In this document: positions 36,220 through 44,898 of the stretch, in pieces
Position numbering within the stretch: position 1 is the stretch's first letter
Layout: each line of letters begins with the position of its first letter
NCBI GenBank assembly: GCA_018829445.1
Contig: JAHJTV010000054.1
Span: 1 to 64,000 of the forward strand
DNA from: a bacterium
Lineage (GTDB): Bacteria; SAR324; XYD2-FULL-50-16
Length of the DNA stretch: 64,000 bases
Reading direction: 5' to 3'
Notes under the pieces: model-generated
Seen by the model: only the letters and a program-made list of their open reading frames with translations
The model's database searches: none
What the model was told of the DNA's origin: nothing
Translations under genes and position numbers: made by a program

Positions 36220-36588
36220 TTTCCCCCTTTTAAATGGATGTTTCTCTTTATAAGAACGTATTAGGTCTAACACGACGCCACTCCTACAAATTGATAGGAA
36301 TATAAAAAAACAATGGACTTATTCCTTTAGAAACAACTAGATTTTTACAAAATCTTCAAAATTGCAACAAGATTTTTGGGGATAGTCTGATCCAATCCTG
36401 ATAATAGCTTGCATCGGGAGAATGGCCTTATCAACAATCAGTTGATTCTTATGGCTTCAATGAACTACACTGGTAGTGTTAATTGCGGTGTAGTTCATTG
36501 AAGAAACCGGGGCGAAACCTGGAAATGTTGAAAACAACTGTGAAACACTATTTAGCCTGACAAACTGTTTTATTAACTGGAGGGGAAG
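36220..36588. other. Divergent intergenic region (369 bp)
   Basis: It separates the binding-protein gene from the PLP enzyme gene and should hold both promoters. The only marked structure is the 16-bp inverted repeat at 36455-36503. The remainder is AT-rich with no gene. Confidence 0.5.
36455..36503. repeat. Perfect 16-bp inverted repeat
   Basis: CTTCAATGAACTACAC (36455-36470) and GTGTAGTTCATTGAAG (36488-36503) are exact inverted copies separated by 17 bp, 85 bp before the PLP enzyme gene. Without a T tract it is more likely an operator, an RNA structure or a small repeat than a terminator. Confidence 0.6.
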
Positions 36589-37809
36589 ATGCAAAAATTC
36601 AGCCCTGAGCAGGAGATGTGGAAAATCAGAAGGGAGTTCGGCGAACATGGGGGAGTGGCACCATCTATTTCCCGTTCTGCCACCTTTACGGTAATGGATC
36701 CTTCCGAAATGCCGGAGATTTTTAAGGGTGTTCGTGGACCCCACAAAGGTGGCTGTTTTCTGTATAGCCGCCATTTTAATCCGACTGTTGATATTCTAGC
36801 CCGGGAGCTTGCAGCAATGGAAGGGACAGAATCAGCAGTCTGCACAGCCAGTGGAATGGCTGCCATTTCATGTGCATTGCTTCAAATCTGTCATGCTGGT
36901 GATCATATCGTGTCCAGTGACACAATCTATGGTGGCACCCATGCTTTGCTTGAAAAACTGCTCCCCCAGATGGGGATTAAAACAACCTTTGTGAAGGCGG
37001 ATGATGTCGATGCTTATAAAGCTGCTATCCGTCCGGAGACAAAAGTTTTCTACGTTGAAACGGTGGGGAATCCGACACTCAAAGTTGCGAATATTCCAGC
37101 ACTTTCAAAGATCTCTAAAGAAAACAATCTAAAATTGCTTGTCGACAACACCTTTTCACCAATGATGGTCACGCCATCAATTTTGGGAGCGGATATTGTG
37201 ATTCACTCGCTCACCAAGTATATCAATGGAGCAAGTGATGTGATAGCAGGGGTTGTATGTTGTTCCGAGGATTTTGTTAATCAATTGATGGATCTTCATA
37301 CGGGAAGAGTCATGTTACTGGGACCGACCATGGATGCCAGAACGGCTTTTGACATTCAACAGCGCCTGCCACATCTGGCGATTCGAATGAAAGAGCATTC
37401 CCGGCGGGCGATAGCAGTTTCAGAACACCTGGAAAATCTTAATGTCAAAATAAATTACCCGGGATTGCAATCCCACCCACAGCATGAACTGATTTCGTCC
37501 ATGCTTAATGAAGGGTTCGGTTTTGGAGGGATTTTTACTTTAGACTGTGAAACAAAGGAAAGGGCAGAAAAGCTGTTGTCCGTCCTTCAAAATAAAGAGC
37601 GGTTCGGTTTGATCGCTGTTTCCCTGGGGTATTTTGATACCCTGATGTCCTGTTCCAGCACTTCAACCTCTTCCGAGATAGATCAGGAAGAGCAAAAGAG
37701 CATGGGATTATCCCCGGGACTTGTTCGATTGTCTCTGGGGATTACCGGAACGCTTAGGGATCGTGTAGCGCAGATTGAACGGGCTGTAAAGGAGGTAGGA
37801 TTAATCTGA
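36589..37809 (+). CDS. Cys/Met metabolism PLP enzyme, methionine gamma-lyase-like
   Basis: A 406-residue PLP enzyme of the trans-sulfuration family. Marks are FLYSRHFNPTVDILARELAA, CTASGMAAISCALLQ, DTIYGGTHALL, VETVGNPTLKVANIPAL, VDNTFSPMMV, then IHSLTKYINGASDVIAGVVC holding the PLP Lys, and GLSPGLVRLSLGI at the C-terminus. Methionine gamma-lyase, cystathionine gamma-lyase and aromatic-substrate relatives cannot be separated by eye. The start has GGAGGGG upstream. It is divergent from the TrpXYZ-type transporter, which may supply its amino acid. Confidence 0.9.
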   Translation: MQKFSPEQEMWKIRREFGEHGGVAPSISRSATFTVMDPSEMPEIFKGVRGPHKGGCFLYSRHFNPTVDILARELAAMEGTESAVCTASGMAAISCALLQICHAGDHIVSSDTIYGGTHALLEKLLPQMGIKTTFVKADDVDAYKAAIRPETKVFYVETVGNPTLKVANIPALSKISKENNLKLLVDNTFSPMMVTPSILGADIVIHSLTKYINGASDVIAGVVCCSEDFVNQLMDLHTGRVMLLGPTMDARTAFDIQQRLPHLAIRMKEHSRRAIAVSEHLENLNVKINYPGLQSHPQHELISSMLNEGFGFGGIFTLDCETKERAEKLLSVLQNKERFGLIAVSLGYFDTLMSCSSTSTSSEIDQEEQKSMGLSPGLVRLSLGITGTLRDRVAQIERAVKEVGLI

Positions 37810-37811
37810 TA

Positions 37812-37840
37812 TTGACGAATCGTTAATATCGCCCTATAAT
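37812..37840 (+). promoter_or_regulatory. Sigma-70 promoter of the FMN riboswitch transcript
   Basis: TTGACG (37812-37817) and TATAAT (37835-37840) are separated by 17 bp, close to the ideal housekeeping promoter. The expected start, near 37848, lies just before the riboswitch. Confidence 0.8.
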
Positions 37841-37860
37841 TTATAATCATTAAACAACAA

Positions 37861-38065
37861 GACCTTCGGGGCAGGGTGAGCATTTTATGCAATTCCCGAC
37901 CGACGGTGATGCTGCGAAAGCAGATAAGCCCGTGAACGTCAATTGGTTCCCAAATTGGAAAACCCAAACCGATTTGCTCGTATTAAGTGCGAGGACAGGC
38001 AGTTGACGCCGATTCAGTGAGATTCTGAAGCCGACGGTACAGTCCGGATGGGAGAAGGTGAAATA
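37861..38065 (+). ncRNA. FMN riboswitch (RFN element)
   Basis: The RFN consensus blocks appear in order: TTCGGGGCAGGGTG (37865), AATTCCCGACCGACGGTGAT (37891), AGCCCGTGAA (about 37928), GATTCAGTGAGATTCTG, GCCGACGGTACAGTCCGGAT (about 38031) and GGGAGAAGGTGAAA. The element binds FMN and, with the terminator at 38141, should switch off the following genes when FMN is abundant. It is followed by an ABC transporter rather than riboflavin synthesis genes. Confidence 0.95.
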
Positions 38066-38140
38066 GCATGAGATGGTGTGGTACACCTTTGATTCCTACC
38101 ACGAGCAATAGGTGTACTCTTGCTATCAATCGACATTTAA

Positions 38141-38180
38141 GCCCCGAATGCTTCCAATTTGCATTCGGGGCTTTTTTTTT
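38141..38180 (+). terminator. Riboswitch-linked intrinsic terminator
   Basis: GCCCCGAATGC (38141-38151) pairs perfectly with GCATTCGGGGC (38161-38171), then nine T. It precedes the transporter genes and follows the FMN aptamer. An alternative upstream pairing, TACACCT near 38081 with AGGTGTA near 38110, could take part in switching. Confidence 0.9.
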
Positions 38181-38239
38181 AAGAAAAAACAGGTGATTGA
38201 ACGTTACGTGAAAATAATTTTTCAGTCTGGACAAAGGAG

Positions 38240-39064
38240 ATGAAGACACAAGAGTCTCAACCCGGTTCAAATATTCCAAAAAACAGGAAATCGTTTATGG
38301 CAGGCTGGCTAAACGGTTATGGCATCGGTTTGATCGCTTTTCCCATCGGGGTGATGCTGTTGATCGGTTTGTGGTCTCTTGTTTCTAAAGTTGGCAATTA
38401 TCCGACATTTATCCTGCCAGATCCGGAAAGCGTTTTTTTTGAACTGAAAAAGATTATTATTAATGGAGTATTGTGGTTTCATGTTAAAGCGACCCTGGTT
38501 GAGATGGCCGGAGGGTTAATGCTGGGATTGGGAACCGCTACTGTCCTGGGCTATATTCTGGCAAAAAGTCCATTTCTAGAGCGACTGATCGGACCGTACA
38601 TTGTTGCATCTCAATCCGTGCCTGCCATTGCCATTGCTCCGCTGCTGATTATCTGGTTTGGAACCGGAAAAATCAGTAAAATACTGGTGTGCGCCCTGGT
38701 GGTTTTCTTCCCCATATTGGTGAATACCATGGTCGGGATTCGTTCGGTGGATACGGGGTTAAAAACCTTGATGAGATCCTTGCATGCCAATCGATGGCAA
38801 ACATTTATCATGCTGGAAGTTCCCGCCTCAATGCCGGTGCTTTTAGGGGGACTCAAAATTGGTGTGACTCTGTCGGTTATTGGCGCTGTGGTAGGCGAAT
38901 TTGTTGGCGCAGATAGAGGCCTGGGGTACCTGATAAATCTTGCCAAAGGGATTTTTAATACCTCCTTGATGTTCTCTGCACTGATCGTCCTGACAGCCAT
39001 TTCGTTGAGTTTATATCTTCTGATCACCGGCTTGGAGAAGTGGTTGCTGGATTGGAGAGACTGA
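38240..39064 (+). CDS. ribX: ABC permease of FMN-riboswitch-controlled transporter (probable riboflavin importer)
   Basis: A 274-residue inner-membrane permease of the SsuC/TauC/ThiX type, about six hydrophobic segments. The coupling motif is VVFFPILVNTMVGIRSVDTG followed by EVPASMPVLLGGLKIGVTLS (EAA-like loop). By family alone it could carry sulfonates, nitrate or thiamine precursors. The FMN riboswitch and terminator directly upstream point to riboflavin, as predicted for RibXY systems. The start ATG has AAAGGAG before it. Confidence 0.85.
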   Translation: MKTQESQPGSNIPKNRKSFMAGWLNGYGIGLIAFPIGVMLLIGLWSLVSKVGNYPTFILPDPESVFFELKKIIINGVLWFHVKATLVEMAGGLMLGLGTATVLGYILAKSPFLERLIGPYIVASQSVPAIAIAPLLIIWFGTGKISKILVCALVVFFPILVNTMVGIRSVDTGLKTLMRSLHANRWQTFIMLEVPASMPVLLGGLKIGVTLSVIGAVVGEFVGADRGLGYLINLAKGIFNTSLMFSALIVLTAISLSLYLLITGLEKWLLDWRD

Positions 39065-39375
39065 TTGGATAATGGTTTTATATATGAAGGCATGGATTAT
39101 TTTTACGTATGACTTGCTGATTGATCATTCAATGCCATTAATTTACGATCTTATACCTTCATTGAACCACCATAAACGCAGAATACAAATGGTAGGGCGG
39201 GGTTACATCCCCGCCGGAGCCACCTCAAAGGCTGCCATGTAAGGCAGCCCTACTGTTATTCCCTGCAATAAATTGAAAGTTCTGATGGTCTGGTTGTGAA
39301 GTTAAATTGAATATTTGATTTCTTACGTTTATGACATTGATTCTTCATTGCTAACTATTTTGAAAGGAGATTTAG
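39065..39375. other. 311-bp gap inside the transporter operon
   Basis: No gene. It contains the compound palindromic repeat at 39192-39253 and a ribosome site (AAAGGAG, 39362) for the next gene. The repeat probably entered an originally shorter spacer. Confidence 0.6.
39192..39253. repeat. Compound palindromic repeat element
   Basis: The 62-bp block starts GTAGGGC and ends GCCCTAC. Inside are two hairpins, GGCGGGG-TTACAT-CCCCGCC and GGCTGCC-ATGTAA-GGCAGCC, with related loops. It is far more GC-rich than its surroundings. It looks like a dispersed REP- or MITE-like intergenic repeat; copy number cannot be seen here. Confidence 0.75.
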
Positions 39376-40356
39376 ATGTACCGAAAAGCTTTTAAGTTTG
39401 GGATTTGTCTGGTTTTGATGCTAACTGTTATTGCCAGTCCTTTGATGGCTGGGGATAAACCTCTTCGAAAAGTACGGTTTGGCGTCAGTTACATACCCAA
39501 TGTTCAGTTTGCACCTGTTTATGTTGCCCAGGAAAAAGGCTTTTATGCTGCGGAGGGATTGGAGGTGGCAGTTGAGTATGGGTATGAAAACGATTTTGTA
39601 GCTTTGGCAGCCCAAGGGGAGAGGGAGTTTGCACTGGGAAGTGGTGATCAGGTCATCCTTGCGCAATCGCAGGGCATTCCCATTATCTATGTCATGAAAT
39701 GGCACCAGCGCTATCCTGTGGCGTTAATGGCACCGCAGTCAAAGAAAATTACCAAGGTGAAAGACCTGATTGGCAAAAGCGTTGGTATTCCGGGTTTTTT
39801 CGGAGCCAGTTATGTTGGCTGGAAGGCCCTGGTTTATACGGCCGGATTGGATGAAAGCCAGGTCACTGTTAAACAGATCGGTTTTACCCAGGCCTCTGCC
39901 ATTCAGCAAAATATTGTGGATTCGGCGATTGTGTATGTCGTCAACGAACCCATTCAATTGAGAAACGCCGGAATAGAGGTTGATGTGATTGAAGTCTCGG
40001 ATTACATCGATCTTGTTTCCAATGGACTGCTGGTTGGAGAAAAATTGATTAAATCCGATCCGAATCTGGTAAAAAGAATGGTAAAAGCCACTATGAAAGG
40101 ATTGACCTATTCCATTGCCAATCCACAAGAGGCTTTTGCAATTTCTCGAAAAATCATTCCTGAAATCACGGATGAAGCGGCACCGGTACAATATCAGGTA
40201 TTACTGGCATCAGCTAAACTCTGGGAGAGTGAGAAAATGGGCGTATCAACCCGAAAATCCTGGGAGGATTCTGTTGAATTCATGCAGAAGACAGGATTGT
40301 TAACCAACCCGGTTACGGTTGATAAACTGTATGATAATCAATTTGTGGAAGAATAA
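39376..40356 (+). CDS. ribY: ABC substrate-binding protein, NMT1/THI5-like (probable riboflavin-binding RibY)
   Basis: A 326-residue periplasmic protein. A signal peptide (KFGICLVLMLTVIASPLMAG) is followed by the NMT1/THI5-like fold: KVRFGVSYIPNVQFAPVYVA, EKGFYAAEGLEVAVEYG, VALMAPQSKKITKVKDLIGK and SVGIPGFFGASYVGWKAL. ThiY-type relatives bind pyrimidine precursors of thiamine; those under FMN riboswitches (RibY) are predicted to bind riboflavin. It is the second gene of the transporter operon, 311 bp after the permease and 5 bp before the ATPase. Confidence 0.85.
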   Translation: MYRKAFKFGICLVLMLTVIASPLMAGDKPLRKVRFGVSYIPNVQFAPVYVAQEKGFYAAEGLEVAVEYGYENDFVALAAQGEREFALGSGDQVILAQSQGIPIIYVMKWHQRYPVALMAPQSKKITKVKDLIGKSVGIPGFFGASYVGWKALVYTAGLDESQVTVKQIGFTQASAIQQNIVDSAIVYVVNEPIQLRNAGIEVDVIEVSDYIDLVSNGLLVGEKLIKSDPNLVKRMVKATMKGLTYSIANPQEAFAISRKIIPEITDEAAPVQYQVLLASAKLWESEKMGVSTRKSWEDSVEFMQKTGLLTNPVTVDKLYDNQFVEE

Positions 40357-40361
40357 AGAGT

Positions 40362-41120
40362 ATGCAGGAACCCATATTAAAAATTGATCATCTGCAAAAG
40401 GAGTTTAAAGATGCTAGCAACCGTCTTCATGCGGTAAATGATATCAGCTTTTCAGTCTCCACTGGAGAATTTCTCTGTATTGTCGGACCTTCCGGTTGCG
40501 GGAAAACGACCATTCTTCAACTCATGGCGGGTCTGCTTCAAGGAAGCGGAGGCAGTATTGTTTTAAGTGGAAAGAGGTTGAGAGGGCCCCACAGGGATAT
40601 CAGTGTTGTTTTTCAAAAACCGAATCTGATGCCCTGGAGAACTGTTTTACAGAATATTATCCTGCCACTGCAGATCTATGGTGTACCCAAAGAAGAAGCT
40701 CTGCATACCGGGCGACAATATCTGGAGAAAGTTGGGCTGTCCGATTTTGCCGCAACTTATCCAAAGGCTCTGTCCGGTGGCATGGAGCAGCGGGTGGCTG
40801 TTGCAAGGGCATTGGTACAAAAACCAAGGATTCTACTCTTGGATGAGCCTTTTGGCGCCCTTGATTCCTTTACCAGAGAGCAGTTAAACCTGGAGCTCCT
40901 GAGATTGTGGAGAGATCAGAATATAACAGCAATTATGGTAACCCACAACATCCGTGAAGCAGTTTTACTGGCTGACAGGGTTCTGGTGCTAACACCTCGC
41001 CCGGCAACTATTTTCAAAGAGATTCCCATCGATCTTCCCCGACCACGCACCGAAGAGTTGGAATACACCCCGGAATTTGTCAATCTGACGTATGAAATCC
41101 GAAAAGCGATCAAAGCCTAA
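40362..41120 (+). CDS. ABC transporter ATPase of the FMN-riboswitch operon
   Basis: A 252-residue ATPase of the nitrate/sulfonate/thiamine-precursor class. Walker A is VGPSGCGKTTILQLMAG, the Q-loop region VVFQKPNLMPWRTV, the signature LSGGMEQRVAVARAL and Walker B ILLLDEPFGALD. It should energise import through the permease at 38240. The stop at 41120 is followed at once by an IS66 remnant, so the native downstream region is lost. Confidence 0.93.
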   Translation: MQEPILKIDHLQKEFKDASNRLHAVNDISFSVSTGEFLCIVGPSGCGKTTILQLMAGLLQGSGGSIVLSGKRLRGPHRDISVVFQKPNLMPWRTVLQNIILPLQIYGVPKEEALHTGRQYLEKVGLSDFAATYPKALSGGMEQRVAVARALVQKPRILLLDEPFGALDSFTREQLNLELLRLWRDQNITAIMVTHNIREAVLLADRVLVLTPRPATIFKEIPIDLPRPRTEELEYTPEFVNLTYEIRKAIKA

Positions 41121-41121
41121 T

Positions 41122-41395
41122 ATGGCTTTTTGGATCCCCGTATCGATGACTTTTCCCAACTGGATGATCCAGTTGTTCATATTATTGCGGCAGATCTCAT
41201 ATCCCAAACGGGTAAACTGTTTTTCCAGCAGGTAAAGGGGATCTGAATCCACCAATTTGGCTGTGATGATCTGAGCTCGGAGACCTAGTGAGGCGATGCT
41301 CTTTTTTCAATGATCTGTCTGGGTGGTGGTGCGATCTTAACGATACTGCCCTCTGTTTCGGCGCCGTCGCAGCCGCTGCCCGGTAAAACGTTATA
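41122..41395 (-). pseudogene. IS66-family transposase (TnpC) remnant
   Basis: On the minus strand the upstream frame reads SIVKIAPPPRQIIEK; after a one-base shift near 41303 it continues SIASLGLRAQIITAKLVDSD and YLLEKQFTRLGYEICRNNMN, then WIIQLGKVIDTGIQK. This is the central part of IS66 transposases (PPPxLIxKSIAS block). Both ends are missing, and no inverted repeat is seen. It is dead. Confidence 0.75.
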
Positions 41396-41436
41396 TCAAT
41401 GTCTTCTTGGCGCACTAAAAAGAGTTTGTTTTTATC

Positions 41437-41550
41437 ATGAAAAAAAGCAAAAAACGTCAGATGTATGAACAACGTATCTACAACGTTCAGGATTATATCA
41501 GCACTCATCTTGATCAAGAAATGAATTTGAAAAAACTCGCTAAATTATAA
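41437..41550 (+). pseudogene. AraC-family regulator, N-terminal stub
   Basis: A 37-residue frame, KKRQMYEQRIYNVQDYISTH plus LDQEMNLKKLAKL, matches the start of AraC-type regulators with an N-terminal DNA-binding domain (YxxRIxxVxDYIxxHLDxxLxLxxLA). It stops in the first helix-turn-helix. The rest has been lost; nothing recognisable follows up to 41660. Confidence 0.6.
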
Positions 41551-41660
41551 TTACACTGCTTTAGTGTTTACAATACGTTTTGCATATGACAAGCGAATTG
41601 ATAGAATTTACATGTTGGAATTCCTATCAAGGTAGCTAGGGGGATTAGTCACGGTAAGAA

Positions 41661-42359
41661 CTAAAGCTCTTTAAGTGCATATTCAACGGCTTTCTCGGCA
41701 TGAATCCGGGCTGTATCCAATAGGGGAACTTCTGTTTTTTCTTCTCCTATCAATAAGGCGATTTCAGTGCAGCCCAGGATGATTGCTTCAGCTCCTTGAT
41801 TCTGCAGTTTTTTAACAATACTGAGATAAGACTTTTTTGAGTCTTCTTTTAGAACTCCCAGGCAGAGTTCGTTGTAAATAACCTGGTGTACCAGTTGCCG
41901 ATCCTCTTTTTCGGGGATGATCACTTTCAGCCCGTATTGTTCTTCCAGCCTGCCCTTATAAAAATCCTGTTCCATGGTGAAAGCAGTTCCCAGTAGGCCG
42001 ACGGTTTTTTTATTAGATTTTTTAAGGATTTCAGCGGTGGCATCGGCAATATGAAGAATGGGAATGGTCAGTTCCTGTTCCATTTGGGGGGCAACCTTGT
42101 GCATGGTATTGGTGCAGATCAGCAAAAAATCGGCGCCTCCCCTCTCAATGTTTTTTCCTGCTTCCGTTAGTATTTTGGCGGTGGCATCCCAGTTTCCCTG
42201 GTGTTGAAGTTTTTCTATCTCATCAAAATCAACGCTATATAGTACTATTTTCGCGGAATGGAGACCACCCAACCTTTTTTTAATCGTTTCATTGATAATT
42301 CGGTAATAGGAAACGGTTGATTCCCAGCTCATTCCCCCCAAAAGTCCGATTGTTTTCAT
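41661..42359 (-). CDS. Aspartate/glutamate racemase-family protein
   Basis: A 232-residue cofactor-independent amino acid racemase. The start IGLLGGMSWESTVSYYRIIN is typical of aspartate racemase; the two catalytic Cys are in ICTNTMHK and ILGCTEIALL. It converts L-aspartate to D-aspartate or a related acid. Its start is 9 bp after the stop of an SDR gene, so it is the second gene of an operon on the minus strand. Confidence 0.92.
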   Translation of the reverse strand: MKTIGLLGGMSWESTVSYYRIINETIKKRLGGLHSAKIVLYSVDFDEIEKLQHQGNWDATAKILTEAGKNIERGGADFLLICTNTMHKVAPQMEQELTIPILHIADATAEILKKSNKKTVGLLGTAFTMEQDFYKGRLEEQYGLKVIIPEKEDRQLVHQVIYNELCLGVLKEDSKKSYLSIVKKLQNQGAEAIILGCTEIALLIGEEKTEVPLLDTARIHAEKAVEYALKEL

Positions 42360-42367
42360 GTTAATCC

Positions 42368-43156
42368 TTATACGATCCCTAAATGACCACCATCAACGTG
42401 AATATCCTGACCGTTGATGAAGCCGGCTTGATGGCTGCATAAAAACGCAACGAGATTTCCAATATCTTCCCTTCGGGCAATACGACCCACGGGATTTGGG
42501 AAATCGTGCGTGACAATCTGTTGCTCTATCTCTTCCCAGGTATCTCCCCATCCCTTTTTCCCGGCTTTTTCCCGATAATACAACTCCAGCTCCTCAGTCT
42601 TTATCAAACCGGGAGACACTGTGTTGACAGTGATGCCGGTGTTTTTTAACTCTTTGGCCAAACTGACGGTCAGGTTGGTAAGTGCGCCTTTGGAAGCGTA
42701 ATAGTGCGGCATGATTTTATTGGGACAGGTAGCTCCAATAGTGCTGATCTGAATGATTCTGCCAAAATGATTCTGCTTCATTTCAGGTACAAACAGTTTA
42801 ATCAAACGAACAGCGGAAAGGGTGTTTTTCTGGTACATATCAATCCAATCTTCCGAACTGGTTGTCAGCCAATTACCAAAACCGGCGGTTCCATAGTTAT
42901 TTATCAGAATATCAACATGTCCAACCAGATCAAACACAGCGGCAGCAACTTTCTCGGCTCCCTGATCGGTTGTTATATCTCCGGTTACCTGCAGCTGGGT
43001 ATTAACGACTATTGCCGATTCCTTGACCTTTTCCTCTTCAAATCCGTGAACGATGACAGAAGCACCCTCTTTCGATAATATTGATGCGATTTTTTGCCCG
43101 GTTCCTCTGTAACTCCCCGTAATGAGAGCCGTTTTACCTTTGAGATTTAAATCCAT
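42368..43156 (-). CDS. Short-chain dehydrogenase/reductase
   Basis: A 262-residue SDR. The cofactor motif is TGSYRGTGQ, one residue different from the usual TGxxxGIG, then INNYGTAGFGNWL (NNAG variant with Tyr), ISTIGATCP with the catalytic Ser and YYASKGALTNL. The C-terminus FINGQDIHVDGGH is canonical. Substrate is unknown. Co-transcribed with the racemase gene. Confidence 0.92.
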   Translation of the reverse strand: MDLNLKGKTALITGSYRGTGQKIASILSKEGASVIVHGFEEEKVKESAIVVNTQLQVTGDITTDQGAEKVAAAVFDLVGHVDILINNYGTAGFGNWLTTSSEDWIDMYQKNTLSAVRLIKLFVPEMKQNHFGRIIQISTIGATCPNKIMPHYYASKGALTNLTVSLAKELKNTGITVNTVSPGLIKTEELELYYREKAGKKGWGDTWEEIEQQIVTHDFPNPVGRIARREDIGNLVAFLCSHQAGFINGQDIHVDGGHLGIV

Positions 43157-43215
43157 ATGCCTGAAAGTGGAGTCAAAATTTCTATCCTTGGATGTGAGTA
43201 AAAATGAATCATTTA

Positions 43216-43923
43216 TTAAAGGTTACAAACATCATAGAATTCGTAAAAATTCCTGATTTTTTCGCCATTTGTCAATGAAGGCTGGTTGTTTTTCCTATCC
43301 AGCAGTATGGCATTCATTCCGATCTCCTTCGGTTTTTGATAATCACATATCAGATCATCACCAACAAAAAGGATGTCATTGGGCTGGGAGTGTGTCTTTT
43401 CGATAATTTCTCTGTATATGGAAGGATGAGGTTTGCGCCAACCATTCTTAATGGAGGTGGTGATGTATTGGAAATATCTGAAAATATCAAATTTCTCCAG
43501 AATATTTTCAATTCCATTGTCTGTTTTAAAATTTGAAACGACTCCAAGTTTATATGATGAAGAGAGTTTCGTCAGAACTTCAAAAACATCTTTGTGTACA
43601 ACACAATGTGCTGTGTAGACTTTAAAATAATTGTACTCCAGTTTGGCTGTAATCTCTTCAATATGCTGCAGAGGAATATCACTGTTAAATGTGCAGATCA
43701 GCTTGAACCTGTCTACCGTTGACCATTCCCTGTTCGTCGGGAGCTTATTTATCAGGAAATCACCGGCTTTTATAAATGCTGCGCAAAATTCCTCAAAACT
43801 TGTCCAGTAGTCCTCCACTCCAGATCCATGGAAAGCCCAGGAGGCGTAATCCTGTATTTGTGGTGATATTTCCATATCCACCAGCGTTTCCATACAATCA
43901 AACAAGATCCATTTTATTTGCAT
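43216..43923 (-). CDS. HAD-family hydrolase
   Basis: A 235-residue haloacid dehalogenase-like phosphatase. Motif I is LFDCMETLVDM, where the usual DxDGT is DxMET, so the general acid Asp is replaced by Met; this occurs in several HAD subgroups including dehalogenase-like ones. Motif II is GVVSNFKTDN, motif III the Lys in GWRKPHPSIY, motif IV ILFVGDDLICDYQKPKE. Substrate unknown. It is alone between the SDR and DUF1186 genes on the same strand. Confidence 0.88.
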   Translation of the reverse strand: MQIKWILFDCMETLVDMEISPQIQDYASWAFHGSGVEDYWTSFEEFCAAFIKAGDFLINKLPTNREWSTVDRFKLICTFNSDIPLQHIEEITAKLEYNYFKVYTAHCVVHKDVFEVLTKLSSSYKLGVVSNFKTDNGIENILEKFDIFRYFQYITTSIKNGWRKPHPSIYREIIEKTHSQPNDILFVGDDLICDYQKPKEIGMNAILLDRKNNQPSLTNGEKIRNFYEFYDVCNL

Positions 43924-44096
43924 CGAGACTGATCATTTAAAGTTGTGGTTTAGTTTTTTCGATATTTAGACTTCACAATAAAGCGAAATATCAAAAGTTA
44001 TGATGATATGTTTCTTTGCCAACTATCTAGCAATAACTTTGGTATACGTCCATGATGATTATCAAATTGAATTTGGCAGAGGTATTGGTAAGACAG

Positions 44097-44129
44097 CAGA
44101 CGTTTTTCTCTGAGGAGGGTGAACGTCTG
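44097..44129 (-). terminator. Hairpin downstream of the DUF1186 gene
   Basis: CAGACGTT (44097-44104) and AACGTCTG (44122-44129) are perfect inverted repeats, 32 bp after the stop of the minus-strand gene at 44161. There is no clear T tract, so termination efficiency is uncertain. Confidence 0.4.
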
Positions 44130-44160
44130 TGATGACAGCGATATAACAGGGTGGCATTTG

Positions 44161-44898
44161 CTAGGACAACCACCTGCCGATATCAGAGATGGAGTCTGTT
44201 ACCAAGGAATAGTCGGGATTGTTTTCCAGCCATCCCAGAACGGTTTCTTTTCCTGATAGCAGGGCATCTTCCACATATTGATACGGTATGAATTCTTCAT
44301 CAGCCAGTTCTTGAAGATAAGCTTCTTTTATTTGTTCCAGAAGCTCCTCTGGGTAGATATTAATGCTGCTGACAACCAGATGATTCCAAACCAGGGAACC
44401 CTCTTTTTTCAAGCGGGACTGGTAAAGGGACCTGAAATAGGTAATAAGATCTTCACGGGGGAGTTCTTCTTTAACCAACAGAATCAGCATTGCATCAATG
44501 GCTGCAGCTCTCACCAGTTCATCCAGGTCTTCATTTTCAATTAGTTTTTCCAGGCCTGCACATTCCCCGCAAGATACTGAAGCCAGAATTCTGCCCAGGT
44601 CTTCAGTCATAATATCTCCAATCAATTCCCAAGTAGTTTCCCCTGGAAGAGACAAGAGATCAACAATGGTGTTAAGAGCTCGCTTCTCCCTGAATTCAGC
44701 TAGTAAAAACATGGCATAGATATAAGCAAAATAGTTCTCTTCGCTTCTTACCTGATCGATGTTGCGGACGGTGTTTTTAAGCAATTCTAACAAAGCGGGT
44801 ATTATTTCGTTTTTCTGTTCCCTGGCAGCTGTTATCTCTTTACCGGGAAAACTGCCGTCGGTTCTTTCCAGTGCTTTGATGATATCTTGTGTGTTCAT
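44161..44898 (-). CDS. DUF1186-family helical-repeat protein
   Basis: A 245-residue soluble protein. The sequence is almost all helical, in HEAT-like pairs: YAYIYAMFLLAEFREKRALN, TWELIGDIMTEDLGRILASV and RAAAIDAMLILLVKEELPRE. These fit DUF1186, which has no assigned biochemical activity. The C-terminal SEC-C zinc motif of longer relatives is absent. Isolated gene. Confidence 0.75.
   Translation of the reverse strand: MNTQDIIKALERTDGSFPGKEITAAREQKNEIIPALLELLKNTVRNIDQVRSEENYFAYIYAMFLLAEFREKRALNTIVDLLSLPGETTWELIGDIMTEDLGRILASVSCGECAGLEKLIENEDLDELVRAAAIDAMLILLVKEELPREDLITYFRSLYQSRLKKEGSLVWNHLVVSSINIYPEELLEQIKEAYLQELADEEFIPYQYVEDALLSGKETVLGWLENNPDYSLVTDSISDIGRWLS

Noticed and set aside
38611..39093. 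160-residue ORF opposite the riboflavin-type permease
   Set aside because: Antisense shadow of a clear permease gene.
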